Below are positions 54,060-64,000 of a DNA stretch of 64,000 bases, in pieces. Below the pieces are notes generated by a model. That model was not told the origin of the DNA. It saw only the letters and a program-made list of their open reading frames with translations, and made no database searches. The stretch lies in contig JYIP02000003.1 of the NCBI GenBank assembly GCA_001051155.2, positions 3,410,001 to 3,474,000 of the forward strand, written 5' to 3'. The stretch is from Chrysoporthe austroafricana. Taxonomy: Eukaryota > Ascomycota > Sordariomycetes > Diaporthales > Cryphonectriaceae. Both the position numbers and the translations under genes were made by a program. How positions within the stretch are numbered: the first letter of the stretch is position 1; every line of letters starts with the position of its first letter.

Positions 54060-56789
54060 AAGCCTACAGCGAGAAGGATAAAAAATATAGATCCAGCGTT
54101 ACTGAAGATTCATCGCATGTCTTCCGTAATATGCCAAGAGGAGATCAACGGATCCGGACATGGAAGGTCGAGAGGAAACTCAATTTATCCAGCAGGGCCA
54201 CAGGCCAGCAGCAACATCTGCAATCTGTCTTCAGGTACGGAGTGGCGGTCTGAGCAGAGACAGCCTGTAGGAGGTGCAGTCACAGTGAGAGGTGCAGTAG
54301 GAGGAATCGATAAACTCGGTGACGAGCACGCGAGGGACTGACTTTCGGCGCGGCACCGGTGATCGACATGACACGAGGTGGGAATGACCACTGGCGCCGA
54401 TCCACTCTTGCATGGATTGCACGCATTAGCGTACTGTACGGGGATAGCTTCTGCTTCCTCGGGGCCATAGGTCTAACTGGTCATTTCAAGCACCTCGTTC
54501 CGCCCGATCGAAGTAGTTGCGAGAGGCTTGACACTCGGGACTTGTATGACACGCCATGGGCCAAGCCCAATGGGACAACAACCGGCAACATATCGCGCAG
54601 GACCAACCATGAGACGGACGCCGGGGAGCGGTCCGGCCAGAACGACGAGCCGCCCTTCCGGACATCAAAGCCAACCCGGAGGACGATGAATGCCTCAACG
54701 ACGGCAATCAGTACACCTGACAGCCGTATGCCGTCCGTGACGCTGTCGGCGATAACACGGCGCCTGTACCAGCGACCCCAGGGGCAGTAGCATCTTCTCC
54801 AGATTCTCGAAAGAAGCATGAAACCATCTGATAAGCGAAGCATGACAGGATTGCCAGGCATGCCAGGGGAGGCAATGCCCATTTTGGGGCCTAGGCCCGT
54901 AACGCACTCGCGCCGCTGGAGCATTCCCCACACCGTCCACGCCGTCCCTCAGTGCTTGCAGCACCGCATTGGTGCCATCGAGCGGCCGGCCCGATATACT
55001 GTGATTGGGGTCACACCATGATACCTCCCGAGATTCTCGCCCGTGTGGTTGCACCTCGCCGGTGGTCACCCACAAGCTGTGCCTCTGTAGACACACAAGA
55101 CCGGAAGAGGTGACGTTCGGTCTCTGGGGAACTGCTAGCCGGCCTTAGACGGCCGTCGCGTCGTTCGCCAGTCGGATTGTCCCAACAGCGGCTCGCATTC
55201 TCTGATGAGGCGTGTTGCTATAGCGGCCAGGGACCCGCGACGTCTCTCGACTGCGTCGGGGCCATGAGGCAGCGAGGTGAGCAGAGCCATGAGGACGGCC
55301 AGCCTGTGCGAAGGGCTGGCTGCCGTTATCTTGGCTGAATAAAGCTAGTTGGGTAGGAGTCGATGAGCACTTGCAGTCGTGTCCGAGGGTGGCAGAAAGA
55401 GAGGGTGAGGTGGAGCTCGTCGACGATGCAGAGGCAGAGGCAGAGGCTGAGGCTGATACTAGGGCTGAGACGGATACATAGTACATACTCGATAGGCCTT
55501 GAGAGTGCAGTCCACAATGGCAGGGGTCGGATCTGGTGCCGACCCACGAGCAACTGCCAAATTTAGCCATGCTGCAGCTGCCATACTGAGTAGTACAGTA
55601 CCTCATTGTAGCATGCTCGAGTCCTGCTACTGCATGCTACGTAGTACCGGAGTAGCGGTACTAGGCGCGCTAGGGCATCTAGGCAGCGATGATCCCACAA
55701 CAAACTTACTAGGTAGACTGGCCAGCATCAGAGGCGTCCATGCTCGCGATGCACAGCAACAGCCAGCCAGACTGGTAAGCACCTAAAGTCTTACCCGCCC
55801 ACTGCCCCTACAACAGGCACGGATATCGGCTGTCTCGCGTAGAAGGCTGCCGCCGCCGTGGCGCCAGCGGGGCTGGAGTGGCACACGAGTGGCTGCGTGC
55901 CGCCCGGAGACGCCACGCAGAAGGCTGCCATATAGAGATTGATTCTCGACGATGGGCGCGGGCGTTGCGGGCCCTGGCCTGCGCTTGCCCAGACCGACGC
56001 CTGATGAGGTCAACGGCCAAGACGGCATGTCGCCGCCGCCATTGTCCAGGATCACAAGCCGCTAGACGTGCTAAGGTGCTGGGGTCGGGCTAGGAAAGGC
56101 TTCCTTCCTCCTTTATTAGGGAGCACTTGCTTTCAGTCGTTGTTCCTTTTCATCTTTGAGGCTTGGCTTATGCCTGGGTGCCACAGCGCCCGAGCTCTCA
56201 GCTCTCCCAGAACACGGGTCAGAGAGGATGGCATGATGGGTCTGTCCCGAAGGCTCAGCCCCAGTCCGGTCGACTTGGTATGAGCCTTAGTGCTCATTGT
56301 CTTAAAGATCTCCATGCTGCTCTTAATATGAACTCGCCCCGCTGGTGGCTTGATGGAGCTCATCCGGACCCTTTGGCCTGTTTTGACAACTGGAGACCGC
56401 TCCCCGCTCCGAATGGAATTTCAGTCGACGACGCCTACACATCGACGGAGACAACCCCCCCCCCCCAATGAACAACAGAGAAATGAACTAAGGATCACTC
56501 GCAATCGAACAAGAATAATCAGATCGAGGCCATCCGGAGAACACGAACCAGCCGTCAAGACTGAAGGGAGGATCGATGGTCCAGTACTCGAGACAGGAAT
56601 TCATCTGATCCTCTTACGAACAGAAATCGGAGTAATTACTTCGTTGACCGTTGCTCGCGGCTTGGCATGTCTGTGAAGTTCGAGACCGAGGCTCAATGTC
56701 TTGGGAGGACCCACTGAATAATCTCAATAATCTCAATAACTTCATCCAACCCCACGCCGAAGTTCGGACCCTGACGACGACGAGGTGCA
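54060..56789. other. Long gene-poor region
   Basis: 2.7 kb after the ABC transporter promoter. A minus-strand open frame at 54481-54933 has hydrophobic stretches (about codons 75-140) and might be an exon of an orphan membrane protein, but no splice model was found. A minus frame at 55145-55606 is Ser/Ala repeat. GTACC/AGTAC words cluster at about 55585-55675. No confident gene. Confidence 0.4.
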
Positions 56790-58072
56790 GTGGCCTGGCT
56801 TGTGGGCCCACACAAACGCACGATGTTCCGGCCTGCACCACAACGGAGGCCATTGTTCACCTCCATTGACCTCGCTCTCTCCCTGGTCCTTGTCATCCTC
56901 ACCATCGCAAGACCCTCAGTTGCACAATTTCAGAACAACTTTGGTGATTACCCGGCAGGCACACAGTCATGCCTCTACGCGGCCTCCAACAGCAGCGGCT
57001 GCACCGGCGCCACCTCACATGCCATGAACGAGTGCCTTTGTAGTAATGGAGGTGATTTCGTCACGAATTCTGCCAAGTGCATAGCACAGGAGGACTCAGC
57101 AGATATGACTAGTGCTTTTGTAAGTGCCCTACAGATGTGGCCCCAGTTTGCCGATCCCTAGACGACGAAGGAATATTACCTTATATGCGATTGCAAGTGT
57201 GTCTTTAAAGTGTGGATAGACGGCTCCGGAGTCTGGAGATGAGATGAGAATGACTAGATAATTAACATGATACCCTGCAGACGTCATTGCAGTCCAATTG
57301 CAGAGTTTCAAACACACCACTCAGTGTGTCACTATCGCAATGGATGGCCCTGGCTTCGGGCGTCACCTCGAGCCAGTCGAGCAGCACGACGAGCAGCACG
57401 ACAAGCAGCACAACAAGCAGCACCCCGAGCAAGTCGAGCAGCACGACAACTATTACAACCACAACGACTGCAACTACGACAGCGACGTCTGACGGAGAGG
57501 GCAAAAGTCAAGGCGATATTTCGTCTGGGGCCAAAATCGGCATCATCGCCGGGTCCGCAGTAGCAGGAGTAGCAGTTCTAGCCGCAGCCATCTTCTTCAT
57601 CATTCGCCATCGAAGACGACGCTACAAGTACGATGAGGTGCATCCTATGACGGCAAATCCACAACACAGTCCATTCGGCGGCGGATACGAATCCAGCGCC
57701 CATTCGAATCACAACCCGAGCCACTTGTCCTACGGGCCATCGGAACTGGACAGCGCAACATTCATGATGGACACCCTAAGGGGTCGAAACAGCTCCGATG
57801 GCGCATCAGTCCCGTGGTCGCCAGGTGCACTTGAGGCTGTCAAAACGAATGCGCAATTGCAAAATCTTCACCAGGCCCCTCCACAAGGAATTTACGAGAT
57901 GCCCGCTGAGCACACGCATACATTGATGGCCATGCCTTCCGTGGAGATACCCCAAATATCAGTCACGTCGCCGATAGAAATGCGGTCATTATCCTCTCGC
58001 TACCCTGGGTTCAACCAGACACCCGAAGCATCCGAGATGCCGGGGCGGTATGAGCCGTATAGACCATGGTGA
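56790..58072 (+). CDS. Single-pass surface protein: Cys domain, Ser/Thr-rich stalk, TM, cytosolic tail (WSC/MID2-like layout)
   Basis: Two exons, 56790-57119 and 57281-58072, give 373 residues; a Met 11 codons in (MFRPAPQRRP) may be the real start. After a signal segment (LALSLVLVILTIARPSVAQ) comes a domain with six Cys (pattern C-x9-C-x11-C-x-C-x14-C...C), the last encoded after the intron. A Ser/Thr stalk of about 50 residues follows, almost only Ser, Thr and a few Lys. One membrane helix (about residues 200-222, IGIIAGSAVAGVAVLAAAIF) is followed by Arg-rich stop-transfer residues and a ~150-residue cytosolic tail. The layout is that of fungal wall-stress sensors or glycoprotein receptors. 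The Cys domain is neither a clear WSC nor a clear CFEM domain. The intron (161 nt) is longer than average. Confidence 0.75.
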
Positions 58073-59046
58073 AAGCGTAATTTTGTAAGACGGTTGCACA
58101 ATACGGAGCTGGTTCCGGGTTCACAAGAAGATTTTGTGCGTTTCGATAATAGCGACAAACCCGGCGCACTTATACCGTACAGACCTATGACCGCGTTCAT
58201 TCGGTCCATGATACCCTCTGGAAGATTTTGTGGCGTCGGCGTTAGGGTTGACATGGCCGCGCCTTGACCAACCGACTCTATACATGTTATTTATTTGAAG
58301 TGAATGTCACATTAGCGCTCTTCGTGATACAATGCATTCGGATGAAGATGCTGCTCATCGGGAACTGATCATGTCGAGTAACGATGAGCTCATGTGTCCG
58401 AATGCCACGAAGTCAGCCCTTCACTGCTCCTCGCCGGACGCAAGTCCATCCCGTCTATGATTTCCATCATACCCGGGAGGGGGGTGTGAGAAAAAAAAAT
58501 AATATCGACTACTCAGTAAACTGACAAGCGCATGACTTGGCAAGGCATCACAGCTTCAAGAGCTTTTGCTAACTGGGTACCCAGAGTTATGACAACCCAG
58601 GCAATGCAAACCAGTCACCTTGCGCCAAGGTCAGGCACAGATTAGTTTAGAAGATGGGGATGATCTCTTGCGATCCTTGTTGTTGCCCCCAGAACATGGT
58701 GGTCTGTTAGTTCATCCTAGGTCGTACCTAACTCTTGCGAGCTACTACTAGATTTGCGTGTGCATCCTAATCATGATTCCTCAGTGTTGCAGCTTTGCTA
58801 GGCAAAAGCACCCTCTTATACCAGTTTACTGACCTGGTCCTGTTCTGAGGCAATGTTATCATTGAGGATGCGAAGTAGAAGTGAGTTACTGCTAGTGTCA
58901 GCCGAGTACGAATTCTACAGCGCCGTGGTCGAACTAGCAGCTTTAGAAGCCCACTCACATATGACATACTCACTAATAAACAGACACAAATTTCTGCTCC
59001 AGGACGGTCCACCTGTCCCTAATCCCCATTCTAGAGTTCGCGACCC
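58073..59046. other. Gene-poor region after the surface protein
   Basis: No supported gene. An A-run at 58492-58500 and generally lower GC than upstream housekeeping genes. Confidence 0.4.
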
Positions 59047-59376
59047 ATGGCCTCATTATTATCACAAACCCTCCTGGAGATCACCCTCCTCATCGTCGGC
59101 GGCCTCACCTGCACCGCTAAGCATATCGAGACCTTTACGCTTCAGATATGCTGGTAGCCGCGAGCTTCCGCATATTCCCATTCCCCGGGCCGCCACAGCC
59201 CTGGGACGCGATTTGAGAGGTTTCTCACGGTGCAAAAGTCCTCCCCAGAGATTGAACGGCAGATTTGCCACCTCTCGGGCGTGTTTGCTCTAACAATACT
59301 TGTTCCATTTATTGCGTGGTCCGAGCTCCGGGGGAAGAAGGCATCATCCATTCTGGCAGGCTTTTGCTGCCTTTGA
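59047..59376 (+). CDS. Candidate small membrane protein, 94 aa, with a 45-nt intron
   Basis: Two short open stretches join across GTAGCC...CCACAG (59154-59198), exons 59047-59153 and 59199-59376. The product starts MASLLSQTLLEITLLIVGG (one hydrophobic segment) and has a second hydrophobic segment, SGVFALTILVPFIAW, before a short Lys-rich end. Without splicing the same frame is broken by a single TAG at 59155-59157. Codon use and hydrophobic pattern look protein-like, but there is no family match. It could equally be a pseudogene with one stop. Confidence 0.3.
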
Positions 59377-60164
59377 TGCGGTCACATTAGTTAGTAGCGG
59401 TAGTACTTGCGCTGCTGAGGACGCGGCTCTCTCTGTCTATTCTATGCTGGGCTCCGGATCACCTTCTTTCGGATCAACGCTTCTTTGGACTTTTAGGATC
59501 AATAGTCTTAGCCATAAACCTCATAACTTGATATGTCGAGGTTTACTGGCTCAGGGACGGTATAATTGATTATAGCAAAACAATCGATCTCGTATTACAC
59601 AGTATCCCTCAAAATTCCAATCCGGCCAGCCCCCTTTTATTCATCTGCTATCTTCCAAAACTACCGCCATCCAGAGCACTCACTGACAACTAGTCCGTAT
59701 CAGGGCCAGGAGAGCGAACCTCTTCGCGTTCGAAAGACCAGAAGGCGCGCCCTGCTGCATAAGGCTGCCATTCCTCCTCTCCAGGCTCTAGAATATTACC
59801 TGGCCGTAATTTCTCCTTGCCCTGAATCCTTTGGGAGCCTCTGGTACCACGGGGAGCAGCCTCTCCAGCTCTTCCTCGCGAACGGTATCATACTCCTGTT
59901 CTAGAATACAGAAGCGTTAGCTAATATCGACCGTACAAGATGTGGGGGAATTGATGATACTTCTTGTCATTTTGTGCGGAGACTTGTGTGAGGATGGCGG
60001 GCTGGTCACAGAGCTGGGGGCCAGGCAGATCTGTGGAATGAATGTGGGCCGTTGTGCTCCCGGGAAGCTGCCTGGTCTTGGGATGTGGAACTTACTTCTC
60101 AGCTCCAGTTATTTTGACATCGCCTTGTTGGCTTTCTTAAAGAGACTAACATTTCGTTTCCAAG
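59377..60164. other. Region downstream (on the minus strand) of the Cys-rich orphan
   Basis: Minus-strand frames at about 59893-59775 (EQEYDTVREEELERLLPVVP) and 59790-59690 look protein-like and follow a clear GCTAAC branch point and TTCTAG acceptor at 59899-59904. They may be exons of the gene starting at 60560, but I could not find a phase-consistent model. Confidence 0.3.
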
Positions 60165-60560
60165 TCAGATTTCCTCGTGCTTCCAGATCCAAGGGCCGGG
60201 TGATGGCCTAAGGGCGATGACAGTAGGATCGTACCTGGCTTCTGCATCCTGCAATGCAACGCTGTACTCGCGGCGGCCCTTCACAGAGGCCGATTCAGAA
60301 TGCTTTTTGTATCTCCTTCTGCAATTCTCGAAGTGGTACAGAGCCTCAGTAAATGGTCGAAGATGGTCATCAAAGGTTTCATAGCGCCCTGCCATCCTGT
60401 TAAAGTCGGTCTCTATGTCCTGTCTGGCTCGATTTGGCTCCCCCTCGGAAGTTTCGGTGTTTTTCCGAGCGCAGACTAGGCAGTATTTATAGCTGCACTG
60501 TCTCGAGTGTGCGGACTTGTCGTCGCACTTGAGACACGGGCAATATGGATATCGAGGCAT
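60165..60560 (-). CDS. Cys-rich orphan protein, first exon certain at best
   Basis: The frame from 60560 starts MPRYPYCPCLKCDDKSAHSR and has seven Cys in the first ~35 residues (CPCLKC, C, C, CLVC), suggesting a small zinc-binding module. A charged helical part follows (ETDFNRMAGRYETFDDHLRP). A GTACGA donor after DAEA (about 60234) suggests a longer, spliced gene running to about 59690; unspliced, it stops at 60165. No family is recognised. Confidence 0.4.
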   Translation of the reverse strand: MPRYPYCPCLKCDDKSAHSRQCSYKYCLVCARKNTETSEGEPNRARQDIETDFNRMAGRYETFDDHLRPFTEALYHFENCRRRYKKHSESASVKGRREYSVALQDAEARYDPTVIALRPSPGPWIWKHEEI

Positions 60561-61950
60561 TATCCAAGTAAGATACGGTGTTTTTTGTGCGCGGGTTTTG
60601 TCGTAGGCTTCAGGGCGGGTATCAGAGAGCACGAAAGATATGCGACCTTTTTCTTTTGAATGCTTCTATTCTTCTGGAGTTGCCCGGCGCAATGAAAGAC
60701 ATTTATATTGCCCACCTAGAGCTAAGAGCCTGTTCATGGTGCGTGCTGAGTTACTCTTGTAGATACCGAATCACACAAGCGCAGCCTCCAGGTGAGGGTA
60801 ACCAACTGATATGAACTGCACAGAGCCATGAGGAAGAATTCCGAATGTATTTCATAACACCCGGCTATGGGGATCCAACTCACTCCTTCCGCTGGCTTGG
60901 AGTGTCGTCATGTGAATGACTGCATCTACTGATTTTTGTAGATTAATCGGCAGTCACCAAACCAATAGTTGAAGATTAGATGAGACCTTCGCCATCAAAA
61001 CCAAAAGTCCTTCTCAGTCCTCCATGAGATGCTGCTTGTACCATATGATGCCCGGTGATGACCGTTAATCACCCCTCCTGGAGAGCTAGACCGAATTTCG
61101 GCAAGGCCACAGGACTCTTGAGAAATGACGGTGAGGTCCGTCAACTGGCATAGGAAGGTCTCGACTTGGATACCGAGAATAAAATGCGTGTTAGAGCTCA
61201 TTCATATGATGAAGTTATTCTATTCAACTCCAGGTCTAGAGTCTCTTGATCCTCGCAGTCAACGACCACCTTCAAGATGCTGCGATTACTCGGCATTACT
61301 TCCTCGCTCATGACATCGTCGCACATTATATGATGAAGATGTGGCTATTCCAGCCACATAAATCTTCAATGATTGATTTCACGGGCACCATGCTGCCTAC
61401 ACACTGCGCCTAGGCTGCCCGAGCCCGAGTGCTTGAACTGATTACACTTAGTCATCTTGCCATGCGTATTATGCTGCTGACATATCCAAGTAGTGGTCTC
61501 TTAACACAGAATTGAAGCGTTTTGTCAGCTAATATAGATTAACCATAGAGGCTGCGGCTTTCGGCCTGCTAAACTGCGCGCGGCTCGGCAATCCCACATT
61601 AATTGGTATTCGGCCTTCGGACTAGAACAGGACCTAGCGGACGGACCATGCTGGGGAGTGATGCAAGACATGGGCTGACTGTAGCGCCATAGCAGCAATT
61701 GCTGACATATATTTTAGAGGAACCCCGGACAAGCGGAATAAATATGGCCCTTCAGCTTGGCTGGTTGTGTATCATGGACGCGGATCGAGATACTGTGATC
61801 GATAGAGGGCTATCACAGCAGAGAAACTCGCAAGTCACGACCGACGCAGTGCCACCACTAAAAAGTATATAGAATAGGGAGCCCAAAAGTCATGAACTCG
61901 ACTGAATGCCTTGTAACCAGTGAGATCTCCGTCAGAAACTTGAAATAATC
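60561..61950. other. Gene-poor, lower-GC region before the Gal80-like gene
   Basis: 1.4 kb. Short frames only. The segment 61460-61600 is AT-rich. The Gal80-like promoter occupies the end (about 61700-61950). No repeat boundary is seen. Confidence 0.4.
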
Positions 61951-63179
61951 ATGGCTCCTACCCGCGTCGCCCTCATCGGCCTCTCAGCCAACTCCAAATC
62001 AGGATGGGCGAAGAGCGCTCATCTCCCCTATCTTCTCTCGGCGCGAGGCCAAGATCGTTTCCAAATCGTCGGCCTCTTAAACTCGAGCGTAGAGAGCGCC
62101 CGAGTTGCCGCCGAAGCCTTCAAGCTCCCGAATCCGCAGAAAGTGCGCGCCTACACCTCCGCCTCGGACCTCGCCTCGGACCCAAATGTTGATCTGGTGG
62201 TCAGCTCTATTAGCTGCTTCTTGCACTATGACGCCATCCGGCCAAGCGTTGAAGCTGGGAAGAACGTTATTGTTGAATGGCCTCTGGCCGAGAACGCGGA
62301 TAGAGCTAGGGAGTTGACTGCCTTGGCCAAGAAGGCGGGCGGGCGGACGGCGGTGGGGACTCAAGCGAGGCTGGCGCCCTACGTGCTGAAGGTCAAGGAA
62401 CTCATCGAAAGCGGCACTATCGGCAAGGTATTCAATAGCGAGTTCAGGATGAATGGCAAAAAGGGATCCACGCCGTTCGAAGAAGGAACCGTCCCCGCGG
62501 TAGCGAAGCACTTCACGGATACAAAATACGGTGGAAATCCTTTCACTATCTGGTTTGGGCACCGTAAGTTCATCCTCAATGTCTTCTAATCTCCCATGAT
62601 CTCTTCACGAAGTACCTGTACTGAACTCTACCGTCAGAGTGGGATGCTGTCCAGTTTGTCATTGGCACCGTAACGGACATTCGCTCTCTAGTTCAAGTCC
62701 AGCGACCGACGATCAAAATTGTGGACGAATCTGGAGCCACGGTTGAAGAAGTCCAAAGCAACGTGCCTGACATGCTTGCTCTGACTGCTTCGCTCCCACG
62801 CTCCCCAGCTGTCAGAGATGACGCGACCCTCGTGGCAACTTGGCGAAGCGGCCCAACATTTCCCGAGTCGGACGAGCCAGCCCTATCGTGGGTAATCAGC
62901 GGTGAGAAGGGTAGCGTGAGGCTCCTCGCTCCGGTATGGCCGCACACCAGCGTGGGCGGCGAGTTCTTGATCCAATGGCACGACGCGGCAACCAACATTG
63001 TCAAGCCCGTCGAGTGGCAGTGGAAGGACTGGCAGGAAAGTCTCCCGTTGCCAGCAAGGAATATTGGAGCTTTGTATGAGGCCTTTGCAGACGGCGATGT
63101 GAGCAAGTATGCAACTTTCGAGGATGCTCTCCAGCGTCATGACGAGCTTGAGTCGATGCTCGCGAGTTCTCGCAAATGA
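61951..63179 (+). CDS. Gal80-like NAD(P)-binding oxidoreductase (GFO/IDH/MocA family)
   Basis: Two exons, 61951-62563 and 62638-63179, give 384 residues. The N-terminus TRVALIGLSANSKSGWAKSA followed by HLPYL matches Gal80 proteins. The Rossmann fold continues with DLVVSSISCFLHYDAIRPSVEAGKNV..EWPLAENADRARELTALA; the usual EKP of the dehydrogenases reads EWPL here, as in Gal80. The C-terminal alpha/beta domain ends DALQRHDELESMLASS. Known role: yeast Gal80 represses Gal4; in filamentous fungi such proteins are usually separate oxidoreductases of unknown substrate, and this is the likelier reading. It lies next to a P450 and orphan genes, as in accessory regions. The intron has donor GTAAGT. Confidence 0.88.
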
Positions 63180-63339
63180 TGCGCGGTAGGTTTCATGCTA
63201 ACAGCATGTCTGGCTATCAAAGCAACAAATGGAATTTTCACTGTTAAACAGGACATAGCAACAGACATAATGCTAGAGTAGTCAAAGTGGGCAATTTGCA
63301 CACTGTGTCCTCCCTTCAAGCCTTTTAGCAGGAATTTGG

Positions 63340-63650
63340 TCAACGACATTCTACAATTCCTATGAGATAGTGACTCTGATTCTCGCAGTTGCAGCCTAAC
63401 TGGCCGTAGCTGACACCGTTGTAGGTGAAGCCGAGGAACAGGCTGATAGTTGCAGCCGCAGTGGCATTAGTCACGTAGCAGTCGAATTACAGGTAAGGGA
63501 GGTGAAGGGGGACTCAGAAGAGTTTCCAGTGCTCGCATATTCGTGCTCTCCAAACGGGTTGACGCAATCGTAGGCGTTATTATAAATGTCGCCCGAGACT
63601 TCATCCGAGTTGCCGTAATTAGTATCTTTCCCTCCTTGAAAAGAGTATAT
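63340..63650 (-). pseudogene. Broken fragment resembling an extracellular Cys-containing domain
   Basis: One minus frame (about 63650-63475) reads YSFQGGKDTNYGNSDEVSGD and on to a TGA after CNSTA. A shifted frame (about 63487-63345) continues CYVTNATAAATISLFLGFTY then GVSYGQLGCNCEN. The second part has the look of the end of a WSC-type carbohydrate-binding domain. The frames meet with a 1-nt offset, suggesting a decayed gene or an unseen splice. Confidence 0.35.
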
Positions 63651-63768
63651 CCTTTCTAAATATATGAGTAATTGCTACCAATCATTCATCTATCTATCAT
63701 AAGTCTATATACGGATAGCTGCGGAAGAATACATTTGTGAGAAACTCAGCCTCAGACCTCACAAATCG

Positions 63769-63999
63769 TTATACCTTCTCTGGCGTGTGAACACGCCTGG
63801 TGACTCGCACGGGCAAAGACTTCTTCGGATGCCCGGTCGCAAAGTCTCCAGGAACGCTGCTCGGATAGCACTTGTCTCCCATCCACTCGGGGTCACCATC
63901 AGCGTAGACGCTCTGGATGTCAAACTCCCGGATCGTCATCGCCAGGATTGCCCTCAGCTCCAGCTGCGCGAGCTCCTGGCCGATGCAGTTGCGCGGCCC
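63769..63999 (-). CDS. Cytochrome P450, C-terminal end only (runs off the window)
   Basis: The window's last bases read, on the minus strand, [20 protein letters not shown], the end of the heme-binding loop with its Cys ligand, followed by the conserved helix L. About 55 more residues lead to the stop at 63769 (RRVHTPEKV). The Phe-x-x-Gly part of the motif lies beyond 64000. Known role: heme monooxygenase of unknown substrate. The tail ([12 protein letters not shown]) is typical for fungal P450s. Confidence 0.93.
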   Translation of the reverse strand, partial: GPRNCIGQELAQLELRAILAMTIREFDIQSVYADGDPEWMGDKCYPSSVPGDFATGHPKKSLPVRVTRRVHTPEKV

Positions 64000-64000
64000 A

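Noticed and set aside
54481..54933. 150-codon minus-strand frame with hydrophobic segments
   Set aside because: Some membrane-protein character, but no acceptable start context, partner exons or family match; left as an open possibility in the intergenic note.

Overview
The window is chromosomal DNA of a filamentous ascomycete (Pezizomycotina, most likely a Sordariomycete). The support is short GT-AG introns of about 45-130 nt with CTGAC/CTAAC-type branch points, GC-rich coding sequence, intergenic distances of 0.2-2.7 kb, and typical families: NUC-2/PHO81, HET domain, fungal chloroperoxidase, PNS1 and PMT2. There is no operon structure. Genes lie on both strands, often in divergent or convergent pairs. 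I see no rRNA, tRNA, CRISPR array or intact transposon. The species cannot be named from the sequence alone.

Layout. 1.9-5.6 kb: NUC-2/PHO81 phosphate sensor (+). 6.4-7.2 kb: orphan membrane protein (-). 7.8-8.5 kb: COA1 (+). 8.7-9.9 kb: mitochondrial ribosomal protein uL3m (-). 10.2-11.2 kb: CCDC25/NFACT-R protein (+). 11.4-12.2 kb: PITH protein (-). 12.6-15.9 kb: RRN6-like Pol I factor (-). 16.4-17.2 kb: SPC25 (+). 17.7-18.1 kb: MZT1 (+). 18.7-20.7 kb: CHY/RING E3 ligase (-). 21.6-22.7 kb: secreted chloroperoxidase (-). 24.0-26.0 kb: HET-domain gene with a frame break (-). 27.4-29.9 kb: PMT2 (+). 30.5-31.3 kb: Rab4-like GTPase with a proline-rich insertion (-). 32.8-35.1 kb: PNS1 (+). 36.3-37.8 kb: PHO80/PREG-like cyclin (-). 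40.5 kb: small secreted-type protein (+). 41.4-42.7 kb: PDI-like ER protein (-). 43.1-44.0 kb: prolyl 4-hydroxylase-like oxygenase (+). 44.6-48.2 kb: dynamin/SLIP-GC-like GTPase (-). 49.2-54.1 kb: ABCC transporter (-). 56.8-58.1 kb: S/T-rich single-pass surface protein (+). 59-60.6 kb: two weak orphan genes. 62.0-63.2 kb: Gal80-like oxidoreductase (+). 63.8-64.0 kb: 3' end of a cytochrome P450 (-).

Most genes up to 43 kb are housekeeping. From about 54 kb the window becomes gene-poor and looks more accessory, with orphans, a broken fragment, a Gal80-like enzyme and a P450 end. Functional links: NUC-2 and the PHO80-like cyclin belong to the same phosphate-sensing switch and sit about 31 kb apart. 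SPC25 and MZT1 both serve the spindle. The PDI-like and prolyl-hydroxylase-like genes are head-to-head and both products have ER-entry signals. The most unusual gene structures are a start codon apparently split by an intron (NUC-2) and an apparent one-nucleotide exon (CCDC25). All splice models are my reading of the bases and have no transcript support.
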